This document shows, piece after piece, positions 1 through 13,018 of a stretch of 64,000 nucleotides of DNA. A model generated the notes under the pieces. The model searched no databases. It was not told where the DNA came from and worked only from the letters and a program-made list of their open reading frames with translations. The translations under genes and the position numbers were made by a program. Source of the DNA: Fratercula arctica (Eukaryota > Chordata > Aves > Charadriiformes > Alcidae); NCBI GenBank assembly GCA_947846985.1, contig CANTUZ010000002.1, forward strand, positions 152,701,889 to 152,765,888. The letters are read 5' to 3'. Within the stretch, counting starts at the first letter, position 1. Every line of letters begins with the position of its first letter.

Positions 1-1350
1 AAGAGATTTGGTCAGTCCCTGAAAGGAAATCACATTCTACCAAAAGTCTCGGTCTTTCACCCAAATCCTTTTATATCCCTGTAGCCTTCCCCTGGCACAG
101 CAGGGGCTTCTGTGCCCCAGGACCTGACCTTGTAGCATTCAGCTCTTCTTTGGATGTAAAATCAAATCCCACACTGCTACATCCCTGCAGAATAAGTGGA
201 GCATTAAGAGCCGGGATATATCCTGTATGGAAAATAAGCTAGCTGGATTTCTTTGGTACTTTTTAAAAGCATGCTTTGTATTGAAAAACATCTTGAAGTC
301 CCAGTTCCCTCTTACTGCAGCATTATCCTCTGAGCTACAAGCTGTGGAGTGATCTGCTTGCTGCTCTCAGAAAATTAAGAGTCCATGCATTTGGAGACAC
401 AGCAGTTCCCCTGCAGGGAGCTGGGTGACTAGTTTCAAGACAGCCATGTAATTCGCTGGCAGTCTGCTGTCATCACACGAAAATCAGAGGATGCTTAAGA
501 GGAGACAGTTTTCATCCCAGGACTTCAATGCAGACTTAACAGGCAGTAACTTTATTTTTTAATGATGCAACAAGGCCCTGGACATTCACATTTCAGAGAG
601 GTAAACCTTCTCAAATGACACAAGTCCCTGAAATATTTCAGCAGCTCCTACAGACAGAGCAGAGCTCTAGATCCAAACACCATGCTCATTTTCCTGGATA
701 GCGTTACAGCCTGGGTAATTAAACGAGCAGGTAGCAATGTGTGGAAGGAAAGCAGAGGCTATTCCCAGGGATCCCACACAAGTTCCTGGCTGCCGGTGGA
801 GGTTTGGTCCCTCTGCAATGGGGCTGCTGCAGATGGAAGAACCAGATGCAGCATGGAGAGGCCAGCCCTGCTCGTGATATCCTTCCCATCCCAGCTCAGC
901 CAAGTACAAGCAAACAGCCTTGCAGAGGGTTCCCTAGAAAAACCTAAAATGAGTGCTGCTGAAACGAAATGCAATCCTTGCTTGGGGTTTTTGCAAGCAT
1001 TTGTGAATGATGATAAAAATGAGGCTTCATGCCAAATACACAGCTGCAGCAGACCCACCACAATTTGTTGTGTGTGGGAAAAAGCCCCTCTCCCTTCCTC
1101 ACTCGTTCTGGTTTATGACTTACCTTTCCGCTACAGCAGGCTTTTGTAAAGACTGGCATTGACTACAGCACAGGATGGCAGGATTGAGTGACCCTTTGAA
1201 ATCTTTGCTGCAAAGTAAATCCCTTCTCCACACACTGGGAATATAAACAGATTCATTCTGTTGTCGCCACCACAGACACACCACCCGTTTCAGAAAGATG
1301 TTGTTTGAAAGATAACCTAAAGCAGGAGTCACAGCAGTGCCAAACTGTGC
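1..1350. other. Unannotated intergenic sequence
   Basis: No exon, RNA gene or mobile element was recognised. Open frames on both strands up to 155 codons lack any familiar domain and overlap one another. Confidence 0.5.
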
Positions 1351-1770
1351 AGGCTGGAAGGACCTGGGGAGGTGTTCAGCCTCTTCCGCAGAGCCTCCCT
1401 GGGCAACCTGCTCCAAGCTTAGTTATTCTCATCATGAATATTTTTTCCTTACACCTAGTTTGAACTTCCCCTGTTTCCATTTCTGACCACTGTCTCTTTA
1501 CCCCCTGCCCTGCACCACATCAACAAGCTCAGCTCTATCTCCTTGATAACCCCCTTGTAAGTATTGGAAAGTGCTGTTAGGTTCCACTGAAGCCATCCCT
1601 TCTCCAGGCTGAACAAGCCCAGCTCCCTCAGCCTCTCCTCATATGTCATGTGCTCCAGCCCCAACCACCTTAGTGACCTCTGCTAAGCTTCTTTAAGTTT
1701 TTCAACACCTTTCTTGTACTGGGGGTCCCAAAGCTGAACACAGTATACTAGATGTGGCCCAAACACCACA
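1351..1770 (-). mobile_element. CR1 LINE fragment, ORF2 C-terminal region
   Basis: Read on the minus strand the sequence encodes CR1 ORF2 blocks in order: a YCVQLWDPQYKK stretch (around 1700-1745), GLEHMTYEERLRELGLFSLEK (around 1600-1664) and the IELSLLMWCRAG stretch. The copy is diverged and has frameshifts and deletions, including loss of most of the region before the 3' end. It is an older CR1 subfamily than the copy at 61659. Confidence 0.9.
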
Positions 1771-1879
1771 TGTCTCCCAGGGGTGCTTGGTCTGCAGATA
1801 CCTGACACATTAAAGACAAAAGAGAGAGAACAAGAATGATCTCTTCTACAACAGCAAAAGTTCACCAAAACCCCAAACA

Positions 1880-2120
1880 CATAGAATCATAGAATCTTCA
1901 TGGTTGGAAAGGACCTTTGAGATCATCGAGTCCAACCATACACACACAAAAAAAAATCCTACAATCTCTGTCAGTAGAGCATGCCCTGAAGTGCCAAATC
2001 TACACGTTTCTTAAATACCTCTAGGGATGGTGACTCAACCACCTCCCTGGGCAGGCTGTTCCAGTGCCTGACCACTCTTTCAGTAAAGTAATTCTTCCTA
2101 ATATCTAATCTAAACCTCCC
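1880..2120 (-). mobile_element. CR1 LINE 3' end
   Basis: It starts at the octamer-type tail (ATAGAATCATAGAATC at 1881), then the conserved 3' block. An A-rich/AC insertion sits at about 1939-1955. The minus-strand reading retains [10 protein letters not shown] and [20 protein letters not shown], the end of CR1 ORF2. It is 5'-truncated near 2120. It lies just beside the CR1 at 1351-1770 and may be part of a separate insertion, since a non-CR1 gap of about 110 bases separates them. Confidence 0.93.
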
Positions 2121-5100
2121 CATGTAGATATGGCAGATGACACCTTGCAAATGCTTTTCTGGTGTTAAGCTGCGAGACCTTGCCACTAATGGTAAGGTTG
2201 CCCCAGGTGCAGTGCTGTGCTGTGAAACCTGCCTTGTTGGAGTTAACAGCTTCTGGTGGGCCTGCAAGCTCCTGGTCCTACACACCAGGCAGGAACAATT
2301 GAGTGCATGAATCCTTGATGGGGAACAGCTGGTGAAGATAGCTCAGGAATGCTTTGATCTGGAAAAATGGTAAACATCCCACTGGGACATAAAAACATCT
2401 TGCAGGTACGTGAGGTGATCCTTGCACATGCTACTGTGCTGGTGGAAAGAACCAGCCTTTGCACCACAGGCTCAGGGTATCTCAGGACCAAGAAGAGCAG
2501 AAAACCTCTACCTAGCAAAAAGGACAATCTGTGACTGCCTTTAACCTGTTGATTATGTGGAGGTCACGAACAGAGACAGTATGCAGGAACCCGATGACTT
2601 TTTGCCAAAGCATGAGTGACATGTTAGGGTGTGGCTTTGCAGAAGCCCTTTTGGTACCACGTGGTCTCTGGGACACCACTGGAGACACTTGTGCCTGAAA
2701 GCAGTGCTAACACTGCTGGAATTATGTCCCAGGCAAGTCAGAATATCTTTTTCTCTGGTAAAGGAATCATCTGATGAATCGAAGTTTAGATCATCTTGCT
2801 CTTGCTCAATTTACTTTCAACTAAAACACATTGTTGCCACGTACTGCACCATTGGAGAGCTGACCTCTGAGGCTCGGTTGCACCAGGACTAGGTGACCTG
2901 ACTGGCTGGACTGATGGCCAAGACATGAGGCCAAGGTCTCCAGATGATTGTTGTTGGCAGACCTCAGAGCCTTCTAGAAAGTTTACAATAATTTATCATA
3001 TTCTAAGCCTTATTTAACATAGAGCTGGTTTAATTGGTAAGCACCCCAAATAGATGGTTGTTTACATACTCCCATCTGTTTCTATTGTGTACACACACAG
3101 GGGTGCATATGTAGACTTTTCCTGTATTTTTCAATACTCCTGCAACTCAAATGCTTCCCTTATATAAAGCTTGCCTCATTTGCAGATGTCTGCTGAAATT
3201 TATTAGGAACAGCATTTTTTAAAAAATGTAACTGAGATAATAAGACAGTTTATCACTTCCAAATTTAATAGATGTCTGGAAAATGATTACATGGCCATTA
3301 AAGTAAATTCTTGTGCTAGTAGATTTCAGGTAAGGAGAAAAGCTACAACAGAAAAATCAGATTATGAGTCCAGAGAAAAGGTAAGTCACTTTTCCTCATG
3401 TATAAGATTGTTCTTATCTCTATTTTTCCATCCCTTGCAATCCAGTGAAGGGCTACACTTCGGCTGCTTGAGTCAAAAACTGACATGAGTGGGGTCTCTG
3501 GTACAGAACGAGACGCAGGTAAGACAGGATTAAAAGTCTAGCTGTACATGGGAGCTCAGTTCACTTCTGCAAAGTGCTGTTTTATGGCTTTTTCCTTTTA
3601 GTGTGAGGAAGCACTTTGCTTTGCTTTTCGAAGTGACAGAGAAAGCTGTTTCTGAGCAGCCCTTCCTCTCTCCTGAGAGTCTGTAAAAAACAGACAGCTT
3701 GTACAAGTGTGAATGGGGACCGATGATCATTTAATTGTTTTCCCTTTCTCCCACTCCTACTCAGCCTTTACACCTCTCTTCTTCTTTGCCTGCTTTGCTT
3801 TTCTTGTCTAGTCCTTCTTGACCCAACTCCACCTCCCTCCATGTCACCATGTAATATGTCCAGGTTGTCCATAATACATCCCCGTCCTGCCCCTCAGCTA
3901 TCAAGACTTCCATTTCAACTCTGTATTTCTTAATGGAGATTTGCTCACACATCGCATTTGCCATTACACTCTCACTGTTTTTCTTCCCTTTCCGCTCTTC
4001 CTCACCAGCGGCCATGCCCTCACGGTGGCTGCCTGCTGCACCGAGGCCACTGTGCCACCTTTCACGGAGATTTCATCCCTTCTAGCCAGCCTCGTACCAC
4101 TCACCCCATTTTAAACACTTTGCCTATGCCCATCTCAGTGTTCAACTTAAAAATGATGAGAGCTTCAATGTGAAGGTTTCTCTGGGTACCTTCCATTTAC
4201 AGCAGGGACATATGAGTCGCTGGGCAATGTCCCAGTATGGGACACCTTCATTCCAGTGTGGAATAGCAAGTGCCTATGGAGTGGTCTCACGTGGCTTACC
4301 TCAATTCACAAGCGTTACCACAATAGGTAAAAGCAACACTCACTCCCAGACCTGTGCAGCCTCACTCATTTGTTACCCAGCCTCCCCGATTATGTCTTCC
4401 CAGCTGAAGACAAAGTCCTAGAACAGAAATAATGCTTTATGAAGCTGACCTAGTTACAGATCAGCAAGCTGGTGAAATATGCAACAGGGTAAAGAAAATG
4501 AATGAACTCAGTGTGCAGCTCTATCCGAACCCCAGCCTAAAGGGCCTCAAGAGATCACATTAAGATGGCAATTTAAATAAGATTTATGGCATTCAGCTTT
4601 GTTCCTGGGGCACAGAGAGCTGTGAAGGCTAGTCAGCACACTCAAAACCACTCTAAGTACCTCTGAGCTTCCTCTGTGTGGTCTGGCATAAAAGCAGCAT
4701 GGGGGAGGACTGACTGGCAGCAGGGAGCTAGTTTATCAAATGAAGATAATGCCAACCAGGGGAAGGATCAAAGGTAAATGCATATCATCATTTATGCTGG
4801 TCCTTTGTTCCCACTAGCAGAGAGGTATCTAGTGGGACCACAAACCCTCTGGGACAGGGACTGTGGCCTAGATCTGCAAATACACAGACATACGGAATTC
4901 CCAGTGGCTGTTCTTTGAGCATTAGGGGCCAAATTACCTTTGCTATAAATCCAAGCACACAAAAAAGTTTCCTATATTTAATCTCTTAAGATAAGTATGC
5001 CTTTGTATATAACTTATGCATCTACGTGTGTGCGCGCTTGCAACTTTACCTCTGGTGACATAAAGACGTGACTCTGTCTGGAAATCCCAAAGGAGACATT

Positions 5101-8100
5101 CCCTGGCAGGGGAACTCAATTTTCCATACTGTTGTTGCCATACTCCTGGCACATTTTTGGCCTCCAGGCCAGGAACTGCTGTCCCAGATAAACCCCAGGC
5201 ACAGCTCAGGGATGTGCATGGAGCAGACACCATTGCCAACAGGCAGTCTGGATGTGGCCAAGTTACACGATCTGAAAGTTTGCCTGGAAGACATGGGCCA
5301 CCACACACCAGCTGGGGTGTACAAGTACAGGCATGTGCCTTTAGCCTCATCCAGCCACAATCATTAAGCAAACCGACCAGGATCACAGCAAAAGTCTGTG
5401 GCAGGAGAGGAAACGGTGGTGTCCAGGACCCTTGCTACAGGTGATCCTTCCCATCACAGAGCCAGAGTGACCGGTGGGGTGGCCCAGCATCTCCAGTCCT
5501 CAGTTCACTTGGAGCTTCGGTGAGACACTTGGACTGTTTCATTTTCAAGGACAAAGATCTTTCTTTTCTTCCTTCTATAGTAAAGCTTTGCTGATGTTCC
5601 AAAATACATAAGAAGCTGAAGCTGCTCTAATCAGGCACAAATGAAAAGCCTGATACCCTTCTGCCTTATTTATAACCCCTGTATTAAGAGGAGTCAAAAT
5701 GCTTTGTAAAGGCACCCTCTCCCCTCCAGACGACAACACAAGACACCTGTAGGACCCCCTGTGCCCCAGGCGAGGTGCAGCAATGCAGGGTTCTCTTCAG
5801 GAGGCTGCAGAGGTTGCTGACCATGTGCTGCCCTGCAGAGGTGCCCCAGATGTACAGGGTTTGTCGGCTTGGGCTTGCCACCACAAAGAAATGTTGTTTG
5901 CCACCAAACGCTGGTGATGGGGCTGCCTGCCTTGGAGCACCACACAGGCAGGGGCAGGGGTGGGGGGTGTTGCAAGCAGAGGTGAAGCATCCATTTCCCG
6001 ACTTCAGATCAGATGCTTGAACCACTCAATAGTGTTTCTCCTCGTGGTTTACCTAGACAAGACAGGCTCAGTTGTTCTTTTCATGCAGATTGGATTCAGG
6101 ATGTCTTTGGGCAGCTGTAACACAACGTACTGCTTGAATTGACTCTATTAGTTCCATGAGATTTGCTGTCTCTTCACAACCCTGTATGGCTCCCATGTTA
6201 ATGACGTGTCTGACCTTGGTATCACCACTTCTCTCCAGCTTTCATCTTTTATTTTCCTATTTTCCCTTAGTGAGATCTCACTTCTCCATTCTCCTGCCAC
6301 CACGTGCTGACCCGGAGGAACAAGTCCTGAATTAAGACTGAGAAGGTGAAGAAGGGCCAAGTCACAGCTATTACTGCAAGAACTGCTCTAGGCCAGAGCT
6401 CAGATAAGTGAGCGAGTGGGTCTGAAATCTTCATCTGTTTCTTTTATGCTTTGCATCACTCAGGACTCAAGACTCAAATGTGCGGAGCAAGCAGACCAGC
6501 ATTGTTGAAGCCAGAGGAACACCACCCTGAGCCTGCTCCTTCCTGCCCATCTTTTCTCCCTAGTCCATTGCAGAGGTGCTATAATATAAAGACCTCATCT
6601 AATGTAGCTCCCTGCCAAGTTGATATTCCCACTACGCTAGATATTTTGTAAATCCATTTAAGAGCTCCGCTGCTCCCAAAAGCTTGTAGAAATCAACTGG
6701 CTGCTCAATATTTATACACCCACAATCCTATAGAAAATGTCAGAACTAGCAACAATTTGGGTGTCTTGACTTGCCTGCAGTGCTCCCACCCAGAGGACAG
6801 TGCTGCCACACGGCATGGGAAATGATGACTCCTCCTCTCCCGTCCAAGTGATGTCCAGGCACCCTTTGACTTCGGCAGCACAGACAGAGTGAAGGCACAG
6901 GCTGACACGATATTCTCAGGTTGTTGAGTCTCCCACCCACGCGGTGGGACAGGATTGTGCCTGCAGCTCTTACCTAACACACACCAGTAACAGCCTCTCT
7001 GGGAAATACTTCTTCCTCCCCGCCACAAGAATCCGTCACTATATATAACTCCACCCTTATCTGTGAAGTCTAGAGGAGGCAGAGTGAAAAATCAATCAAC
7101 AGGAGCATTTTAACGGAATGCAAAAATACCTTTCAAAAAATAATTTTTGAGGCTGAGGGGAGAGCAATTTGTTTATATAACGTGTTATTTTTGGATTAGC
7201 ACATGACTAATAATAATCAAAGCTGACTGTAGAAGCAATCATTTTAAAGGTGGACTAGCTCTTTCAAGCTTGGTAAAAAGTCTGTTGAGGTTTTGCATTC
7301 AAGGCGATCTCACGTGTTGTACCAAAGGAAAAGTGGGGAGAACCAACAAGGCTCAGTGTTCAGCTGAAAAGCGAAGAAACTGGGTCATAAGGGCAGTAGA
7401 GAGGCACAAGCTGCTGCTGTCTTGGTCATCATGCAGGTACACACACACAGAGCAAGACCCTGGGGACGCTGTCTCCACAGCCACCTCAGGGAAGAAGACA
7501 GGATGGAGATTCATGGACGCAGCTGCATTCCCGTCAGTAGCTCTGCTTGCAATAATGGCAGAAGCCTGGTAAGGAGTTTTGCAAAACCTTCCCATTCGTT
7601 CTGCAGCACAAACTGAGGTACCAAGCAAGCTTTGCTGCAGAGCTCCCTCTGTGACTGCCTTTGTACTGGAAAGTCAGTTTATTCACTGGAGGCAGATGGC
7701 TGGTTTGGGGTTTTTAACGGAGTGCTGGAGTAAAAACAAGTCCTTTGTAATAAACAACACCTGGTGTGGCAATAAAGCCAGCCTGATTTTCTCTTCCTGA
7801 TAAAGCTCTGCCTATTTTCCCTCTCTCCACTGCAAAGAACTTGCAGGATTTGTCTCTCTAGAGCTAATTTTAATTTCCTGGTAGTGTGATTGCTTTATAA
7901 AAAGGGAAATGATGCTGAAAAATATGTGCATAGGATTTGACATGTGTGTCAGATTAGGGGAAAAGTGTACTACAGCTTTCTATCGTTTGTCTGAGGCAGT
8001 GTGTGCTTACCCACCTCTGCACACCATTTTCCATAGTTTATGGGCTGAGTGCTTACAGCTCCCATCAAATTAGTGAGAGTTATTGGTGTCCTTCACACCT

Positions 8101-9774
8101 GAACTAAGTCAGCTCATTAAAGGAAACTCATTCCAGCATACAGGGACTTTACAGCAGCACAGGACACCCACCAGCTGCCTTTCCAGGGACTGAAAGCACA
8201 GAGGAAAGTTTACGTGCAGGGAGCTAGAGTCTGCTCAGCAGCTTGTGGTGCAGCTCAGATCATACAGGTGACTTTTCTGAGATGAATCTCTTGCCTAAAA
8301 GGAACTTTTCTAGGTGAGGTACCAATAAGGTAGCATCTTGAAACCTCCTCTGAAATATTTGCCTTAATTTCTCCGAAGTCGTTCCTGAAGTTTCTCTTTT
8401 ATATAAAGCAAACAAGTAGATCTGCATTAAAGAGCTTGCTGTACCGCTAAGCAGACCCAGATTTGACTCACCATCTTCGCTGTCTCCCTTGATTCTTCTG
8501 AATCTGCAAGATGCCTTAGTTTTCTGAGTTATTTGCCTACTATAAGAGGAACGAATGGGCAAAAACTCACTATAACTTTTTTTTGCAAGTGTATCAAAAT
8601 CTTGACATTTCCAAAGGGGCTTCTTGCAAAATTCATGCTTTCTTACTGCCTTTTCCCACGTGTTTCCTGACAGAGGTGAGAAACAGACCATTAAAGCCAT
8701 CCTCTGTCATCTTGTTGCTTTTGATTTCTGAGCATAACAGAAGTCCAGTCCCTCGCGGTCCAGTCCAGCTGACTGAGCTCTTCATACAGCATCTTTTCAG
8801 TGAAATCTGGATGAAGCAGCCTTCAGCTGCGAAGGTCCCAGTTCCCAGTCAATGCTCTGAACAAATGTCAGGGCCAGCCTAACCAGCCGCCTGCATGGGG
8901 CAGCATCTGCTGCCCTGCCGGCCTGGCACCAGCTTCCGTCACTGCCAGGGAGGGTGAGGTTGCTCCACTGATTACTAACACGTGGCACCGTGCTGCAGAG
9001 GAGCCACCACTTTCCTTGTGCTCACTTGATACTGACACTGGGAATGTGCCCAGAAACACCAGCCGAATCACAGAGAGCTTCTCTCAGTAAAGTGCCCACT
9101 TAGACATCCAAGAGATCCAAAATCTTCCATCTTCTGCCACCCCTCAGCTACCACCGCCAACTGCGAGCCACCCACCAGACAGACACTGCCCAGTACATTT
9201 ATGCTTACAAGGACATACAAAAGTACCTTTAGCAAATATATTAAAAAAAGAAGATTACCTACATGAGGTCCAGTTGGTGCTAGATGAAAGCCTGAACTGT
9301 CAGCTACCGGTGACTAATATCAGCAAATATCTATGTGGTGCCTGAGAGGAGGAGACAGCGGCCCTGCGCATGATTTCCCCATGCCCTCTCCAGATTTTTG
9401 CCTACAAGAAGGTCCCGCCACTTGCACAACTTCCCCTGACGCGGAGTCCACCTCCGGCATCACAGTCTGTGGGCTGGGGTTGTTTCATTTCCCTGTAAGC
9501 AGCAAGTACCTATTAAATATAATACTGAGATGGGCTCATCTCCCACCAAAAGTCTGAAATTATCCTTCTACAGTGCTGGATCCCAGGGAACCAACACCTT
9601 TAGTCAGCCTGACCTAGAAGATGGTGATGTTTTCCTCCATGGAGAGAGGGAAATGATGATATAACTACGGATGGAAGAGAATTGCAGGAGGAAAAGAGTA
9701 TGAAAGGCATAGCAACCTACAGGCGAAGATATTATTTACTAAACCAAGAAAAAACAACCTTTCCTTTAATTTAC
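2121..9774. other. Unannotated intergenic sequence
   Basis: Seven and a half kilobases with no recognised exon or mobile element. The longest unexplained frame is opposite 8260-8700 (146 codons); it shows no family I know. The AT-rich stretch at about 7120-7260 looks like the kind of sequence that can be conserved non-coding DNA, but this cannot be tested here. Confidence 0.5.
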
Positions 9775-9955
9775 AAGTGGTTTCAGTGGTGCCATAAGCA
9801 GAGACTGAGCCATATTAAGCAAAATCAGTTTTGCAAACAAGCCCATAATAAATGCATTTATTTTTGACGGGCTGTTCATCAGTAATAAGACACAAGGACT
9901 GTTTAATACCTTTATTTGTTTAATGTTTCCTGTGTATTGAAACTTGCCCCTCAAC
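9775..9955 (+). repeat. Old dispersed repeat, copy A
   Basis: It shares several blocks in the same order and orientation with 16725-16915: 'tattaagcaaaa', then 'cagttttgc' against 'cagctttgc', then 'tttgtttaatgttt' against 'tttgcttaatgttt', then 'acttgcccct' against 'actttcccct'. Identity by eye is roughly two thirds with small gaps. I cannot name the family. It carries no open frame. Confidence 0.6.
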
Positions 9956-11215
9956 AGCAGTTTAGGAGCCCTGAAGGAGGCACGGGAGGCTGTGTATGAA
10001 CCCCACTGCCTGCCTGGAACATTATTCTGATGGTATTTTAATATGATTCAGTTGTGGTGTGGATAGATCACTGCCTTTAACGGAGGAATGCTGAGCCATC
10101 TCAATTACAGATCTTCATGGCGCACGCGCTCAGGGGAGCATGGTGACTGTCTGGAAAGTCAAAGTAATTTTATGGCTTCTTCCCCCACAAGCTGCTTTGG
10201 GCTGTGCTTATGGTCAGAGTCGACCACCCCTCAGGAGAAGCGTAATCAGAGAGAAAATCCTAGGTACCACTGAACTGCAGCTTTTTGCACGAACCCATGT
10301 TGATTTTGGCAACATTTTGACGTGAAAATCTTCAGATCATCTCTCACCAGGTTTAGATGTGTAGGTTTAGACGGACAGGTGCCAGGCTTGTTGTATAACT
10401 GTTTAGCTTTTCAATTCCCAGATGACTGTGAAATACATAGTACACGTTAGCACTATTTCGTACCCCGTAGGTACAGACTGTGCCGTATTGACCCTCCCTG
10501 CTGTCCCACTGGAGGCCATGGCAGAGGAAGGCCGCCTGCATGGTTGGGCTGGGAGCTGTGGTCCAGGCACTGTCGGTGCTTGAGCAAGTCACACCGTGCC
10601 CAGAGGGCATCCCGGGCTTCAGCATGCCCATGCCAAGCAAAGGGATATATTTAACCCATATGATGTTGGTGAATGTGGTGTTCAACTCACAGGAGGAACA
10701 GAGGAGGAGGTGAGGTACCATCTGCTAAAATGTGCAGCCAAGAGCCTTAGAGGCAAGAACCAGAGGTGTTTCAACAACTCTGGGGAAACTAGGGAAATCA
10801 CCATGGGACTGAAAAGCTGCTGAAGCTCCCAAAGAAGAAGAACCTGGCACTGTACATTGTAGGAAGGCTATCCCAGATCACCAAACCATTTAATTTAGGG
10901 TGTAGATCAGCAAATATGAGGGGTCACGACGTAACACAGCATAGGTTTGTGAAAGGAAGGTTTGGGCATTTTCCCAGCAAGATTACAGGTCTGGTATGGT
11001 GACATTATATATATTCTTGGACCCTCCTGAGACACTTGGCTGTTACACGGTATGTTCATCAATCAACACCCATGAGAGAGCTGTAGGCATTAGAAGAATC
11101 ATTAGATACCTTTAAGGCTAGCTCATGGATGGGTCTCCAAGTGCACAGGGGTGCAGACAATGCCAAATGTGACCTCTTTGGCATGGGCTCCTGCAGAGAT
11201 CAGGCTTTGGGCTGG
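9956..11215. other. Unannotated intergenic sequence
   Basis: No exon or element recognised. Short overlapping open frames on both strands are not convincing. Confidence 0.5.
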
Positions 11216-11469
11216 CATTAAAAAAAATGCTTTGACTATGACTATGGAACATGTTGCCCAGAGAAGTTGTGGATGCCCCATCCCTAGAGGTGTTCAAGAC
11301 CCGGCTGGATGGGGCTTTGAGCAACCTGGTGTAGTGGGAGGTGTCCCTGCCCATGGAATTGCCTAGGTTGGAAGGGACCTTTCAGATCATCTAGTCCCAG
11401 GGGGTTGGAACTAGATAATCTTAAGGTCCCTTCCAACCTAAACCATTCTATGATTCTACGATTCTATGA
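11216..11469 (+). mobile_element. CR1 LINE 3' end with a head-to-head duplicated terminus
   Basis: The plus-strand CR1 tail runs through the blocks 'gttgcccagagaagttgtgg' and 'gagcaacctggtgtagtggg' into the final octamers ending at 11469. Inside the 3' end, 11364-11398 is the terminal block in reverse orientation, followed at once by the normal block at 11402-11440. The arms contain a perfect 17-base inverted match (11364-11380 with 11424-11440). Confidence 0.92.
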
Positions 11470-12795
11470 CACAGGCTTTTTGCTGGTAAAATATGCAGAA
11501 GATAACAAGATCAGGAAAGTAGCAAACAAGCAGGAGAATGGCTTATGTTTGCAAAGTGACCTGGACTACTTGGTAAAATGGCCACAATTCAAAAGGATAT
11601 ACAGGAAATTGTAATAAAGGACCAGTTTCTTTACACTAGATAAAAAAAGTATATTTCTAAGCACGGCGTGGTGAGATCAATGGCTCTTTGATGGCAAAGC
11701 ATTAAAATGGGACATCTGTTGGATGTCAGAGAACAAAATTTACAGCTATTAGAAATATTCCTCAGCATGTCATAAACTTTAGTCTGAAGGAGGTGACATG
11801 CTCTGTCAGAGAGTGCTCCTTGGCATTTCGGAGACAGCAGGAAGGAGCAGAGCACAGCCGCCTCTCCTAATTCTCACCACTGTAATTGCCCCAACATTGC
11901 TGAAGAAATACAGGGCTTTGAACGTACACCACACCAAAAGATTTGTGATGAGGTTTGACTGACAATTATTGACATAGAGAACTAAAAGAATGAAAGGTGT
12001 CAGAAGAGCAAAAATGCAAGTCAGTCATAAAAAATATTCTGATTAATAAGAAAAAGCAGTTTGGAGTATGATATCAATATTTCAATTTGCAAAAGCCCCA
12101 AAGGAATGACATTAAACTGACATGAAACATCTTAAAACAACAACATTTTTAATTTAACAGTAATTTGATCTATTTACTCTGTTTTTTCCTAATGGAAAAT
12201 ATGAAGTTTCCCAAGATCGATAATGTAGCCCGCATCAGCACATAATCTATTACTCAATGAAATCATCAGGCATATTTATCTTGTAGGTAAATATTTGGGA
12301 AAAAAACAAACTACGTAGGCAGTATTTTAAAATACATGTTTCAAGGAAGCTAATGCCCTTTCTGAATAAATTATTGGCAGTGGACTTGGCAACTTTCTGT
12401 CTTTGCTAACGACTGTATCCCCCATCCAGGAATCCAGGGTGAGATCAGAGGGCAAGTCTTCAAGATACAACTTTCTTTCCTCTGAGTTTATCAAATACGT
12501 ATTGGTCTCCCTGCGGCATGGAGCCCAGGGGCCCACGCCCTGCCTGGGGCCAAGTGGCAGAAAGGGGCCACCACAGGGCTCCAGCTCCACCCATAGTTCC
12601 CAGCCCCCCAGCCAGGCTGGGTGGAGGGCTGGGGCTGCTTCAGTAGCCTGCCAGCATCCACACCAACTTGTTCCTCAAGTGTTTATTTTCAGATGTCGCC
12701 ATGTCCCAGGAAATGCTGGTGTCTGTGCTGATTGCTGAGGACACTTCTTCCTGCTCCTGTGGGTCTTCCAACAGAACTTTGTACCTGTACCATCC
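11470..12795. other. Unannotated intergenic sequence
   Basis: Nothing recognised. The stretch 12030-12320 is markedly AT-rich with no repeat structure. Confidence 0.5.
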
Positions 12796-13018
12796 CCTCT
12801 GAGGGTGGCAGAGCACTGGAACAGGCTGCCCAGAGAGGTGGTGGAGTCTCCATCTCTGGAGACATTCAAAACCCGCCTGGACGTGTTCCTGTGTAACCTG
12901 CTCTAGGTGACCCTGCTCTGGCAGGGGGGTTGGACTAGATGATCTCCAGAGGTCCCTTCCAACCCTATGGTTCTATGATTCTATGATTCTATGATTCTAT
13001 GATTCTATGATTCTCTGA
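12796..13018 (+). mobile_element. CR1 LINE 3' end with an octamer array
   Basis: A 5'-truncated CR1 copy starting near 'ctctgagggtggcagagcac' and ending in an expanded tail. The 3' block is the 'ctctggcaggggggttggac' type with 'gatctccagagg', a different CR1 subfamily from the 'ccctgcccatgg' type seen at 25898. The tail at 12971-13018 is six tandem octamers. Confidence 0.95.
12971..13018 (+). repeat. Six tandem TTCTATGA octamers at the CR1 terminus
   Basis: Five exact TTCTATGA units and a sixth TTCTCTGA. CR1 elements normally end with two to four such units, so this array is at the long end. Confidence 0.95.

Noticed and set aside
8260..8700. A 146-codon minus-strand open frame
   Set aside because: No recognised domain, no splice or promoter context, and frames of this length occur by chance in a 64-kb window.
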